Below, in pieces: positions 53,955-64,000 of a stretch of 64,000 nt of DNA. The position numbers and the translations under genes were made by a program. Origin of the DNA: Panulirus ornatus. Taxonomy: Eukaryota > Arthropoda > Malacostraca > Decapoda > Palinuridae. Each line of letters opens with the position of its first letter. Within the stretch, counting starts at the first letter, position 1. The stretch is taken from the NCBI RefSeq assembly GCF_036320965.1, contig NC_092276.1:5381282-5445281 (forward strand). Direction: 5' to 3'. The notes below the pieces were generated by a model, which worked only from the letters and a program-made list of their open reading frames with translations, was not told the DNA's origin and searched no databases.

Positions 53955-54229
53955 CAGACGCTCACCCGTCTCCCGGTTTCATGGTAGTTTTCATGAAAGT
54001 AGAGACTGATACTAACCTTAGGCCCGCCTCATGGGAAGGTCTCGTCGTAAGTACTTGTAGGCGAGAAGTTCCACACAAACTTCCTATCCAGTAATGGGAG
54101 AGATTAAGGAGGACCTACACACGGACACATTTCAATATCTTTCCACCTCCCTTTATGCCAGCGTTTGTGAAGCTGCAGAAGGATGGTTAAACAGATATTA
54201 AAATTTGTCTCTCTCTTCCTTGGTGGCAG
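52878..54229. other. Intron; (GT)n at 53001-53052, poly-C at 53272-53284, (CT)n at 53914-53951
   Basis: Otherwise unassigned sequence leading to the exon 9 acceptor. Confidence 0.6.
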
Positions 54230-54372
54230 CGTTCGCCGAGCTTCAGACAGACATGACGGACCTGACGGCGGACCTGGAGTCGTCGGGCATCCCCACCCTG
54301 GACCACCGCACCTACGTCATGAAGGTCTTCTTCCCTGGGGTCACAGACCATCCCATCCTCAACGATCCAAAG
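54230..54372 (+). CDS. PlexB: Plexin exon 9: juxtamembrane helix to GAP start
   Basis: Acceptor TTGGTGGCAG and donor GTAGGG bound two bases plus 47 codons. It encodes [20 protein letters not shown], then [17 protein letters not shown]. This is the plexin signature at the juncture of the juxtamembrane helix and the GAP domain. The preceding 3.9 kb intron contains the reverse-transcriptase fragments. Confidence 0.96.
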
Positions 54373-54642
54373 GTAGGGCGCCCTCAGAGCCTCACCTCCT
54401 TCTGTAGTCATGTAGGTCACTTGACACATCGTATTTTGATTCTGAAGTAGCGAACGTTATGATATCTACAATTCTTATTCTAAGATTATCGGAACTTGGA
54501 GAGTCAAATGATGGCAGTAGCCACTGGTATCATGTTCTCCAAGTCTGTCTTAGTTATATATTTCAGTAACACAATATTGAAAACGTAATCTTTAAAAACG
54601 TATTACGTCTAAATACCTTTTTTTCTTCCATTTGTTCTTCAG

Positions 54643-54776
54643 CTTCGGATGAACGGCTGTCGGCCTGCCATGGACAGCGCCATGATCCAGTTCGAGCAGC
54701 TCATCACCAACAGATACTTTCTTCTGGCCCTCATAGAGACGCTCGAAGCCCAGAAAACTTTTAACATCAGAGACAA
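54643..54776 (+). CDS. PlexB: Plexin exon 10: GAP domain, first half
   Basis: Acceptor GTTCTTCAG and donor GTAAGT bound 44 codons plus two bases. [20 protein letters not shown] and [19 protein letters not shown] match the helical plexin GAP region (family pattern FLL..I.TLE.Q..F..RD). The split codon AA|A restores Lys and the frame continues VNVASLL. A 31-bp minisatellite starts 17 nt after the donor GT. Confidence 0.95.
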
Positions 54777-54793
54777 GTAAGTTGTACTAGAGA

Positions 54794-55252
54794 ACCCACA
54801 CTGCCGGCCAATGGTGCTGGAGGACCCCACACTGCTGGCCACTGGTGCTGGATGAACCCACGCTGCTAGCCACCGGTGCTGGATGAACCCACACTGCTGG
54901 CCACTGGTGCTGGATGAACCCACACTGCTAGCCACCGGTGCTGGATGAACCCACACTGCTGGCCAATGGTGCTGGATGAACCCACACTGCTAGCCACCGG
55001 TGCTGGATGAACCCACACTGCTGGCCAATGGTGCTGGATGAACCCACACTGCCGGCCGCTGGTGCTGGATGAACCCACACTGCCGGCCGCTGGTGCTGGA
55101 TGAACCCACACTGCTGGCCAGTGGTTTTGGATGAACCCACACTGCCGGCCACTGGTGCTGGATGAACCAACACTGCCGGCCACCGGTACTGGATGAACCC
55201 ACACTGCTGGCCACTGGTGCTGGAGGACCCACACTGCTGGCCTGTGGTACTA
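54794..55252. repeat. 31-bp minisatellite, about 15 copies, in the intron after exon 10
   Basis: Units are ACCCACACTGCTGGCCACTG plus GTGCTGGATGA, with C/T and A/C/T variants at a few positions. The minus-strand open frames (SSVGSSS-type) are array artefacts: 31 bp reads as a 31-residue period over three units. Confidence 0.98.
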
Positions 55253-55553
55253 GCAGACTTTATATCTGTACCCAAGATACAGTAAGCTGTCTTGGTCATG
55301 GATGAGAATTGAAACAGCATTTTTTTTCTATAACTGAATTTGACGTTTTCTTTATAGTTTGATGGTACATAGACCAGTCCTTATATTGATCAATATCAGT
55401 ACTTTCTCAGTTCCATTCAAATAAGCCAAGATGGGTATCTATGACCCCATTACTTTGATTAAATGTTGAGAACTAATCTCTTTCAGTACCTGACCTTCTA
55501 TCACTTCCCAGTACCACCTTTCTTGATGTATGAAATGTTCTACTCCTGTACAG

Positions 55554-55755
55554 AGTGAACGTGGCGTCGCTTCTGGTGGTGGCTATGGCGGGGCGGATGG
55601 AGTACCTGACGGAGGTCTTGCGCCTTCTGCTGCTCCGCCTCATCGACAAGAGTGTAGCCACCAAGCACCCGCAGCTCATGCTCCGCAGGACGGAGAGCGT
55701 AGTGGAGAAGTTGCTCACCAATTGGATGACTCTCTGCATGTACACCTACCTCAAG
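55554..55755 (+). CDS. PlexB: Plexin exon 11: GAP domain with double-arginine motif
   Basis: Acceptor CCTGTACAG and donor GTTGGT bound one base plus 67 codons. [20 protein letters not shown] is followed by [18 protein letters not shown]. The adjacent arginines of LRRTESV (window residues about 1017-1018) correspond, from family knowledge, to the first arginine-finger pair required for plexin GAP activity. Both are intact, so this half of the catalytic site looks functional. [10 protein letters not shown] favours B-type. Confidence 0.96.
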
Positions 55756-57271
55756 GTTGGTTGGTGCCTCTGCTTGTCCGTTATCCCTCTAGCCACCCTC
55801 CCTTCAGTCCGCTTTCCCTTCAGCCGCTCGAGTTGCACGAACTAGATGGATCAATTTAGCTCTAATGGCCGGGAAGTTTGGCAAGTCGGCAACTGCAGGA
55901 AAGAGTTGGCACTGCTTGATTAGATGTTGGCTCCGTCTCGAGGAAACTGTAAACAGCGTCTCAGGGGATATTTCTCAGTGAAACGAACTGACTTCGACAC
56001 GAGACGCGGCCTAGTTTTAATCTTACAGCAAAGCAGGATTTAAATCATCTTCCCATGCACCATTTACCAAACCCGTTTCATCATAGCAATTGAAACAGTC
56101 AGCTGTCGGTCACACTTTAGAGATAAAAAAAAGAAAAATGCCAAAAAAATGTTTTTGCAGAAAAATTGCTGCGACAGGGGGAAAAATGAGTTCGTCCCAA
56201 TTTGTCTGTCATGGAGTATAGCAAAAAGCCTGTCCCTTATAGAGTGGCTGTTTCACCTGCTGATGGAGGCGCCCCCAGTCAACGTTAGGCGAGGCTGCTA
56301 ACCAGGTCCTCATGTCCCTCTGTGAACAAAGAAATCTAACCAATTTCCAACAACGTTGATTACGGATGACATTGTAACGACATGATTTATGGCCATAGAA
56401 GCTTCCCTGATGTATAACATCCTTTTTAATGATCATTCTAAATGTATTAATGTTTATATTCTATGAATTTCTAAAAAGTCTTCACAAGCGAATTGATGAT
56501 TATATGAATGGAGATAATTCTATCTGATTAATCATTTTTGACCAACATTACAATACCGCCACCGTATGAATTATGACATTCTCTTGAAATTGACAGGATT
56601 TATCATATCGAGAACTAGGCTGAATAAAAACTATTGTCGGTAGATTCTACAATAAGAGGTGGGCAAGATAGCCTTAGAATAAGCTGCAGATTGTGTCTTA
56701 TGGATGATGAACATGTAATGAAGCCTCATAAGGAAAAGGCAGTCATCACCATATCATTCCTCCGTCCACAAACATGTCATAAAAGGTTCAACTGTTCGCT
56801 TTGAAGAGATCAAAGGTCATGCACTCATTTACGATTAGTCCACGTCCTCTTCATTGTCAATGACATGATAGAATTGTGTTACTGAATATAGATTATATAC
56901 AATGTGTCAGCCCCATGTGGGCTGCTTGCTTCCCCAACGTGTAGGTACATCAAGGTGGAGAACTATGTAGAAACGAGCCTTGTAGTAACATGTAACTGCA
57001 TAGTAGAAGTGAACATTTGAGAAATAAGACTTAAAGCAGCCTGCAGGTTCATAATGGTTGTGATCTGTACAGAAATGCAAGGACTATAACACGTAAATAA
57101 TTCTTAGGATTACTTCTTCCTTTACTTACTCTTTGTTTTACATAATTATCACCTACTCCGCGCTTCTATCCCCTACTTCATCTTCTGCAGTAATTTGTAA
57201 GGTCATTAACTCATCCTTGAACTTACCTGAGGCCAAAAACCGTTAACTTCTCTTTGTCTTTCCTCCTTCAG
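55756..57271. other. Intron; nothing recognised
   Basis: Unassigned sequence without clear repeats; A-rich at 56125-56165. Confidence 0.45.
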
Positions 57272-57418
57272 GAGCAGGCGGGTCCTTCGCTCTTCCTGCT
57301 GTACAAAGCCATCAAGCACCAGGTTGAGAAGGGCCCCGTGGACGCCCTGACCCACGACGCCCGCTACTCCCTCTCCGAGGAGCGACTCCTGCGTGAACAG
57401 ATCACACACACATACGTC
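57272..57418 (+). CDS. PlexB: Plexin exon 12: end of GAP first half
   Basis: Acceptor CTCCTTCAG and donor GTAAGT bound 49 codons, phase 0 at both ends. [40 protein letters not shown] and REQI match the plexin segment just before the RBD insertion. The wording [11 protein letters not shown] and ERLLRE resembles plexin-B. Confidence 0.96.
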
Positions 57419-57842
57419 GTAAGTAATCGGATATTGGATTTCTGTGTCTTTCGGAGACTAGAGGATAGAGATAAGGAAGAAGTTACTTACACATATACCG
57501 TACATACATATTCATACATATTTACAAAGAAATGTGTCAGTCTACACATCCCTATCTGTGAGACAAGGTCAGTCTTCCTCTTTACATCTTTGCATACACG
57601 ACAAGGAAAGATATAATTTTGTGATGATATATTGGACGACCTGGTGTAATCTAATCACTTTATTCATCACTTGTCTTGTGAGGGAACAGTAGCTAAGCCC
57701 TGCCCCCGCCACACCCGTTGTGCCGCTACTGTTACCTATGCAAATGACTATGCAAATCTCTTCTGTATCTATGAATGTTATTGTTTTATATTGTTGGTCC
57801 TTTAAGTTTACACCTCTGCTATGGTAATCTTATACTGCTACT

Positions 57843-59600
57843 GCTGGTGGCTGTATCCCACCCATGGTGACTCTATAATGTATCCCACCCTTGGTAGCTG
57901 TATAATGTATATTGCATCCCACCCTTAGTGGCTATATAATGTATATTATACCCCACCCTTGGTGGCTGTATAATGTATATTATATCCCACCTTGGTGGCT
58001 GTATAATGTATATTGCATCCCACCCTTGGTGGCTGTATAATGTATGTTGCATCCTACCTTGGTGGCTGTATAATGTATATTATATCCCACCCTGTTGAAT
58101 GTATATTGTATCCCACCTTGGTGGCTGTATAATGTATATTATATCCCACACTTAGTGGCTGTATAATGTATATTGTATCCCAGCCTTGGTTTTGTATAAT
58201 GTATATTGTATCCCACCCTTGGTGGCTGTATAATGTATATTATATCCTTTCCTCAGTGGCTGTATAATGTATATTGTATCCCAGCCTTGGTGACTGTATA
58301 ATGTATATTGTATCCCACCCTGGTCTGTATATCCCAACCCTGGTGGCTGTATAATGTATATTGTGTCCCACCCCTGGTGACTGTATAATGTATATTGTAT
58401 CCCACCTTGGTGGCTGTATAATTTATATTGTATACCACTTCTGGTGGCTGTATAATGTATATTGTATCCCACCCTGGTGGCTGTATAATGTAAATTGTAT
58501 ATCACCCTTAGTGACTGTATAATGTATATTGTATCCCACCTTGGTGGCTGTATAATGTATATTGTATCCCACCATGGTGGCTGTATAATGTATATTGTAT
58601 CCCACCTTGGTGGCTGTATAATGTATATTGTATTCCACCCTTGGTGGCTGTATAATTTATATTCACCCCACCCATGGTGGCTGTATAATGTATATTGTAT
58701 CCTGTCCCTGGTGACTATAATGTATATTGTATTCACCCTTGGTGGCTATATAATGTATATTGTATCCTGTCCCTGGTGACTATAATGTATATTGTATCCT
58801 ACCCTTGGTGGCTGTATAATGTATATTGTATCCCAACCTTGGTGGCTGTATAATGTAAATTGTATTCCACCCATAGTGACTGTATAATGTATATTGTATC
58901 CCACCCCTGGTGGCTATATAATGTATATTGTATCCCACCTTGGTGACTGTATAATGTATATTGTATCCCACCCCTGGTGGCTGTATAATGTATATTGTAT
59001 CCCACCTTGGTGGCTGTATAATGTATATTGTATCCCTCCCTAGGTGACTGTATAATGTATATTGTATCCCACCCTTGGTGGCTGTATAATTTATATTGAT
59101 CCCACCCCTGGTGGCTGTATAATGTATATTGTATCCTGTCCCTGGTGACTATAATGTATATTGCATTCCAACCTTGGTGGCTGTATAATGTATATTGTAT
59201 CCCACCCTTGATAGGTGTATAATGTATATTTTATCGCACCCTTGGTGGCTATATAATGTATATTATATCCCACTCCTGGCGACTGTATAATGTACATTGT
59301 ATCCCGTCCCTAGTGACTATAATGTATATTGTATTCCACCCTTGGTGGCTGTATAATGTATATTGTATCCCACCCTTGATGACTATATAATGTATATTTT
59401 ATCCCATCTTTGGTGGCTGTATAATGTATATTGTACCCCACCCTTGGTGACTTTATAATATATATTTAATCCCACCCATGGTGGCTGTGTAATGTATATT
59501 GTATCCAACCCTTGGTGGCTGTATCCACCGCCGGTGATCATATCCCACCCTTGCTACTGTATAATGTATCCCGCCCCTAGTGACAGTGTCCAAGTCTTCA
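57843..59600. repeat. 34-bp minisatellite, about 50 copies
   Basis: Units of about 33-34 bp on GGTGGCTGTATAATGTATAT plus TGTATCCCACCCTT, with frequent 1-4 bp indels and variants (GACTGTA, TTATATC, CTGTCCC). More heterogeneous than the 32-bp array, hence older. The long minus-strand frames (YNIHYTAT) are array artefacts. Confidence 0.98.
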
Positions 59601-59859
59601 TGACTGCGTCTCATCCTTTATTTCCTTAAACCATCAGTAGACCTATTTTTCCTGCTGAATGCAACTTTGGGGTTGAAATATTGTCTGGAGGTCATGAAGT
59701 CCTGTAATTAGGTATTTAGTTGGTATGTGATCAATCGCTTCCTATCAACTGGGTATCTGTTGACATGGCGAAGCATTTTTAATATTTTCTATGATTATTT
59801 CAAGTATAGAAGTGTTGAATTAAGGTATGTCTGGTATTTTGGTAGCCTAAATAGCTTAT

Positions 59860-59945
59860 CTTAAAACTGGAATACAATGAAACGCTTCTATGCTTGACAT
59901 AATCTTGAAAATATCTCATAACAGCTTCACCAAGCCGACAGATAC
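59860..59945. repeat. Third copy of the dispersed repeat seen at 42.3-42.5 kb
   Basis: AATGAAACGCTTCTATGCTT, then GACATAATCTTGAAAATATC and an ACCAAGCCGACAGA-like end match the order at 42456-42522. Confidence 0.6.
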
Positions 59946-60949
59946 CAAGTAAGTACAAAGCAAATAATCACAGAATCTTCTAAATAATAAGCATTAACTA
60001 CCCCCATCGTGCTCAAAAGATTAACTTCTGACACGAAAAGATGAAACCAAGAAGGATGAATGGCACAGATGAATGGTACACACAAAACACCAACACAAAC
60101 ACAGACAATGGTAAACAGCGGTTCTAGGTGTGTACTCAAATGTTACAAAAACGCATCATAAAATAACAGTAAGGAGGACCAGACACAATAACAGGCATCC
60201 ACACACAATAATGCACATGTCCGCGAGAAAACACACGTAGCCAAAACGTTGAAATATGAACATTGCCCACGGCTGTGTGTGTGTATGTGTTACCGAGGTC
60301 ATATGGTTCTGCTGCAGGAAGAGGGAGACAGTGGGTGTGGCCCCACGCTGTTGCTGCAGGTCATGTAATGCAGGAGGGTGTTTTGCGGGACCACAAGTAG
60401 TGTGTGATGTGTCTGTTCTGCGGGATGAGTAAAGGATGATTTGCGAGTGTCTTGTGTGTGGTAATTGAAGCTTGTGATATGTTGAAATAGATATATGTGA
60501 TATTAGGAAGTTGGGTGGGTATCAGGTCGCAGACGAGAATGTTTCAATTCGTAAATGCCTGGGGAGTGTAGTTTTAGATGGGTACACGTCTAGTGGAGTA
60601 GAGTTTAAGACTGGGTTCAAGAATGAGGTTTTTATTGCTTGTCAAGGCATTACAGTGTGAATATGTTGCGTCAGTGTTGTTTGCTGGGGGAGGGGAGATC
60701 TCTGAGTGCAGGTTGCTGAAGTATGAGTCAGGGGCGGGCTTTATATTTGCCAAGGGTTTAGTAGTTGGTAGTGAAGTGGTTTGGGTGGGAGGCATTTAGT
60801 ACTGTTAATAAAGAACAGAGTATGTTGAGGTGGGATTGTATTTTGTGTCGTTGGATCAGTGGTGAACACGTTTATACAGAAAAAGGGGGTAAGAGGAATG
60901 AGGAAGAATGATACACTGGAAATGTTAATCTGAACTGTATTTTTGGAAT
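59946..60949. other. Intron; nothing recognised
   Basis: No exon or distinct repeat. Confidence 0.4.
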
Positions 60950-61450
60950 ATTGCTCTGGACTGTACACAGGGAACAATGCCAAGGAATGTTACTCAAAAC
61001 TGTACACTGGTAACATTGCCTTGGTCTACGCATTAAGAACGTTGTCCTGGATGGTGAACTGGGAACGTTGCTCAGGAATGTACATAGGGAACATTAACCT
61101 AGACTGTACACTGAGAACGCTGCCCTAGACTGTACATAGGGAACATTACTGTGGATTGTACATAAGGTACATTACCCTGGACACTACATACAGACACAAT
61201 ACTGTCGACTGCACAATGGGAATGCTGCCCTAGACTACAGTACACTGGGAACATTGCTCAGGAATGTACATAGGGAACATTAACCTATACTGTACACTGA
61301 GAACGCTGCCCTAGACTGTACGTAGGGAACATTACCATGGATTGTACATAAGGTACATTACCCTGGACACTACATACAGACACAATACTGTCGACTGTAC
61401 ACTGGGAACACTGCCCTTGACTATACATAGGGAACATTACCCTGGACTGT
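60950..61450. repeat. 26-bp minisatellite with a 186-bp higher-order repeat
   Basis: Basic units of about 26 bp (CTGTACA..GGGAACATT.CCTGGA). A block of seven units recurs almost unchanged: GGAATGTACATAGGGAACAT at 61075 and 61261, 186 bp apart. Confidence 0.92.
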
Positions 61451-61987
61451 CTGCTAATTGTTGGGAATCTTAAGCGTTCCAGCTGACAGGAGGCCTGTCA
61501 ATGGAAGGGAGTGATCATTTCCTAAGCCCCAGGATGAGACTAGGGTCTGTGCATAAATGGAAGCATAAAATTCCCATCGGGTCTATAAAAAAATCCAAAT
61601 CTAATTTCGCCTTCATAGTTTCTTCCTATACTGTTTTTTCTTCTAAACCAATGAACAAGTATGGATTCTACTATTCAGATGTTGCTTTCACATGATGGGT
61701 GATAGTGAAGTCATTCTTAGCACAAATTTGCGCCTTGTAATAAGTTTTGATGTACATTGTTACAAGGTATTATACCAAACGTACATCACACAGCACAAGT
61801 ACCTTAAAGACTAGACAATAAAGGTACATAAAACATTTTATTAAAAGATGTAATGGTTGACTACACTACACAGAAAACATAAATCCCTTTTGCATCAAAT
61901 TATGTACATAAACATGTGTATAGTAATTGAAACTGTAGTTGTATATTTTAAGTTCAACAAACATGTGGTGGTGTTGTCTGTCCACAG
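61451..61987. other. Intron; nothing recognised before the exon 13 acceptor
   Basis: AT-rich unassigned sequence. Confidence 0.4.
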
Positions 61988-62138
61988 ACGGTGGCAGTGG
62001 TTGGGGAGGACGGGGAGAAGGCCCAGTGCCGGGTGCTTGACTGTGACACCATAACTCAGGTGAAGGCCAAAATCTTGGACGCCCTCTACCGCAACACCCC
62101 ACAATCCCTCCGACCCTCCGTCCACGACGTTGATTTGG
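61988..62138 (+). CDS. PlexB: Plexin exon 13: start of Rho-GTPase-binding domain
   Basis: Acceptor TGTCCACAG and donor GTAAGT bound 50 codons plus one base. [20 protein letters not shown] then [17 protein letters not shown] is the ubiquitin-like RBD inserted between the two GAP halves. The exon ends on the first base of a codon; in other plexins DVDL is followed by EW, so the next exon should begin AG-TGG. No such exon is visible before 64000, and the gene runs off the window. Confidence 0.95.
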
Positions 62139-63229
62139 GTAAGTTGCACATCCACCCATTTCCTTTTCCATATCTTGGATCTATTTATCCATATTGACCT
62201 GCTTTCTTTGTGACGATTTACATTTGTTGGTTTCTTTTTTGTGTCTCCTGTACCCCTGCTGATATCGTTTTCTGTCTAATGACACAGCATAAGGGAAGAC
62301 TTACACACCGTCATTAGCCACGGTATAACTTTAAAGTGCTGGATAATGAACCTGTCACCAACCGTGAACACTTTCATATTAGATTGCATTAAGCAACTGA
62401 CAGTAACATCATATAAACTTATGCTACTTTAACCCTGGGTAGAAGGCCACAGATCAGCAAGTCACATTTGGTACCACTGTGTACGATTCCCAGTCAAGCA
62501 CTGAAAACTTGCATCATGCCGATTTCTTCCCTTGCAGCATAGCCCGGCAAGCGCAGTTTTTCTTCAAATTATGAAGCCTCAACAGCAGCTTGTATGCCAC
62601 ACCATCAGCAGTAATGCACTAGTGAGAGAAGAGTCACTAATAAGGAGTCAACACTGGTTTTGAAAGTTTGACTTGAGAATGACTAATGTCTTGCACCCGT
62701 GCAAGACATATCCGTCATATCCTCCTGGGAACAACTACTGAAATGTTGAGAATCGATTCTAAATTTGCTCTTCTCTCACTGTTACCTTACTACCTGTTTG
62801 AATGAACATTAACTGCATTCCTTCTGAGCTATGCAACTGTCTCCATGCTGCAACGATAGTGGAGACGTACGACCTAGCTACACCTTCCCTTCTGCTGAAG
62901 AACTTTGGCATGCTATCTATCCTGCACCTGCAACATGACACCTAGACAAAGCTGTGTATCTGGTAGAACTCTTGCTCCATCAAGAGCCATGAAAATCATC
63001 ACCTGCCAACCTCATTAACCTTGCCTAACCTTTTCCTACGCCCAAGAGATTAATCCAGCTCATCACCGATGCCCGTAATAAAACATTGTTTGTTTCTTGT
63101 GTTTGTGTACCCATTTCAGTTGCCCTATTTCCTTTTAACTGTCGTTTTCTCTTTATTTTCCTTGATCTAGTTGAGTAATTCCTGCTGACTCAAAGTTTTC
63201 TGAACGAATGTGGCCTTTGTTGTCTTTTC
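62139..63229. other. Intron after plexin exon 13; nothing recognised
   Basis: No exon starting AG-TGG (the expected continuation) and no clear repeat before the retroelement tails. Confidence 0.5.
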
Positions 63230-63354
63230 CAGCGCTACCTTGCACACGTGTGGGGGAAGGGGGGTTGTCATTTCATGTGTGGTGAGGTGGCGATGGGATG
63301 AATTAAGGCAGCAAGTATGAATTATGTACATGTGTATATATGTATATGTCTGTG

Positions 63355-63397
<43 letters not shown>

Positions 63398-63545
63398 AAA
63401 TATATAGGTATGTATATGTGCGTGTGTGGACTTGTATGTATGTACATGTGTATGTGGGTGGGTTGGGCCATGCTTTCATCTGTTTCCTTATGCTACCTTG
63501 CTGGCGCAGGAGACAGCGACAAAGTAAAGAAATAAATAAACAAAT
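63230..63545 (+). mobile_element. Retroelement 3' tail, plus orientation
   Basis: Runs from GCGCTACCTTGCACACGTGT through a TA/TATG-rich middle to TTGCTGGCGCAGGAGACAGC, then GACAAAGTAAAGAAATAAAT and a TA tract. Similar to the tail at 63715-64000 but more diverged, and in the opposite orientation to the copy at 50.5-51.0 kb. Lies in the intron after plexin exon 13. Confidence 0.8.
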
Positions 63546-63565
63546 AATATATATATATATATATA

Positions 63566-64000
63566 AAGTCAAAACGTGCTGTCAATGGATTGAACCAGGG
63601 CATGTGAAGCGTCTGGGGTAAACCATGGAAAGTTGTGTGGGGCCTGGATGTGGAAAGGGAGCTGTGGATTCGGTGCATTATTACATGACAGCTAGAGACC
63701 GAGTGTGAACAAATGGGGCCTTTGGTGTCTTTCCTAGCGCTACCTCGCACACATGAGGGGGGAGGGGGTTGTTATTCCATGTGTGGCGGGGTGGCGATGG
63801 GAACAAATAAAGGCAGACAGTATGAATTATGTACATGTGTATATATGTATATGTCTGTGTGTGTATATATATGTGTACATTGAGATGTATAGGTATGTAT
63901 ATTTGCGTGTGTGGACGTGTATGTACATACATGTGTATGTGGGCGGGTTGGGCCATACTTTCGTCTGTTTCCTTGCGCTACCTCGCTAACGCGGGAGACA
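63566..64000 (+). mobile_element. Retroelement 3' tail, plus orientation, cut by the window end
   Basis: From AACGTGCTGTCAATGGATTG onward it is nearly identical, by eye, to the reverse complement of 50526-50960, and it stops at the window end at CGCTAACGCGGGAGACA. It abuts the TA tract closing the previous copy, so the two tails are tandemly arranged. Confidence 0.85.

Noticed and set aside
54639..55320. Minus-strand repetitive frames rich in Ser/Gly/Val
   Set aside because: Artefact of the 31-bp minisatellite, antisense to a plexin intron and exon.
57843..59600. Repetitive protein on the minus strand (YNIHYTAT repeats, up to 194 codons)
   Set aside because: The frame is produced by a tandem array without stops in one phase; several overlapping frames look alike and none has gene signals.
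62139..64000. Next plexin exon (RBD continuation beginning EW)
   Set aside because: No AG-TGG start with matching coding text before the window end.

Overview
This window looks like animal nuclear DNA, most probably from an arthropod and specifically a decapod crustacean. Short, GC-rich exons with GT/AG splice sites lie in a background crowded with long dinucleotide microsatellites (CT, AC, TA), minisatellites of 23-40 bp, a tRNA-derived SINE relic and pieces of a non-LTR retrotransposon. The decapod call is inference. It rests on the microsatellite load and on a retroelement 3' tail with the core CGCGTTAGCGAGGTAGCG, which I recall as common in decapod sequence. Nothing prokaryotic is present, and I see no CRISPR, phage or operon structure.

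One protein-coding gene is clearly supported: the middle part of a plexin on the + strand, best matched to plexin-B (the semaphorin receptor). Thirteen consecutive internal exons lie between 18233 and 62138. Every junction keeps the reading frame, giving 1,139 codons with no internal stop. In order they encode the end of PSI domain 1, the linker, PSI2, PSI3, four IPT/TIG domains, one transmembrane helix, the juxtamembrane helix, the first half of the split GAP domain (including the LRRTESV double arginine), and the start of the Rho-GTPase-binding domain. The signal peptide, sema domain and most of PSI1 were not found, so they lie upstream of the window or in unrecognised exons before 18233. 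The rest of the RBD and the second GAP half lie beyond 64000.

Layout: 1-18232 holds repeats and unassigned sequence, including a 2.1 kb array of 32-bp repeats at 13.2-15.3 kb. 18233-37805 carries three extracellular exons separated by a 15.2 kb and a 3.2 kb intron. 37806-48211 is a 10.4 kb intron with CRE-like repeats, a small dispersed repeat and TA tracts. 48212-50315 is a compact cluster of five exons (IPT domains to transmembrane) with introns of only 101-275 nt. 50316-54229 is an intron invaded by two reverse-transcriptase fragments in head-to-head orientation. 54230-57418 carries four GAP exons. 57419-61987 is an intron dominated by a 34-bp satellite array, followed by the RBD exon. From 62139 to the end is intron containing two more retroelement 3' tails.

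I found no previously undescribed multi-gene system. The most useful second looks are the inverted reverse-transcriptase pair inside the plexin intron, the repeated coupling of retroelement tails to TA microsatellites, the AP-1-like and CRE-like tandem arrays, and an unnamed dispersed repeat with three copies. Exon boundaries were read by eye from splice consensus and frame. Boundaries of degenerate repeats are approximate.
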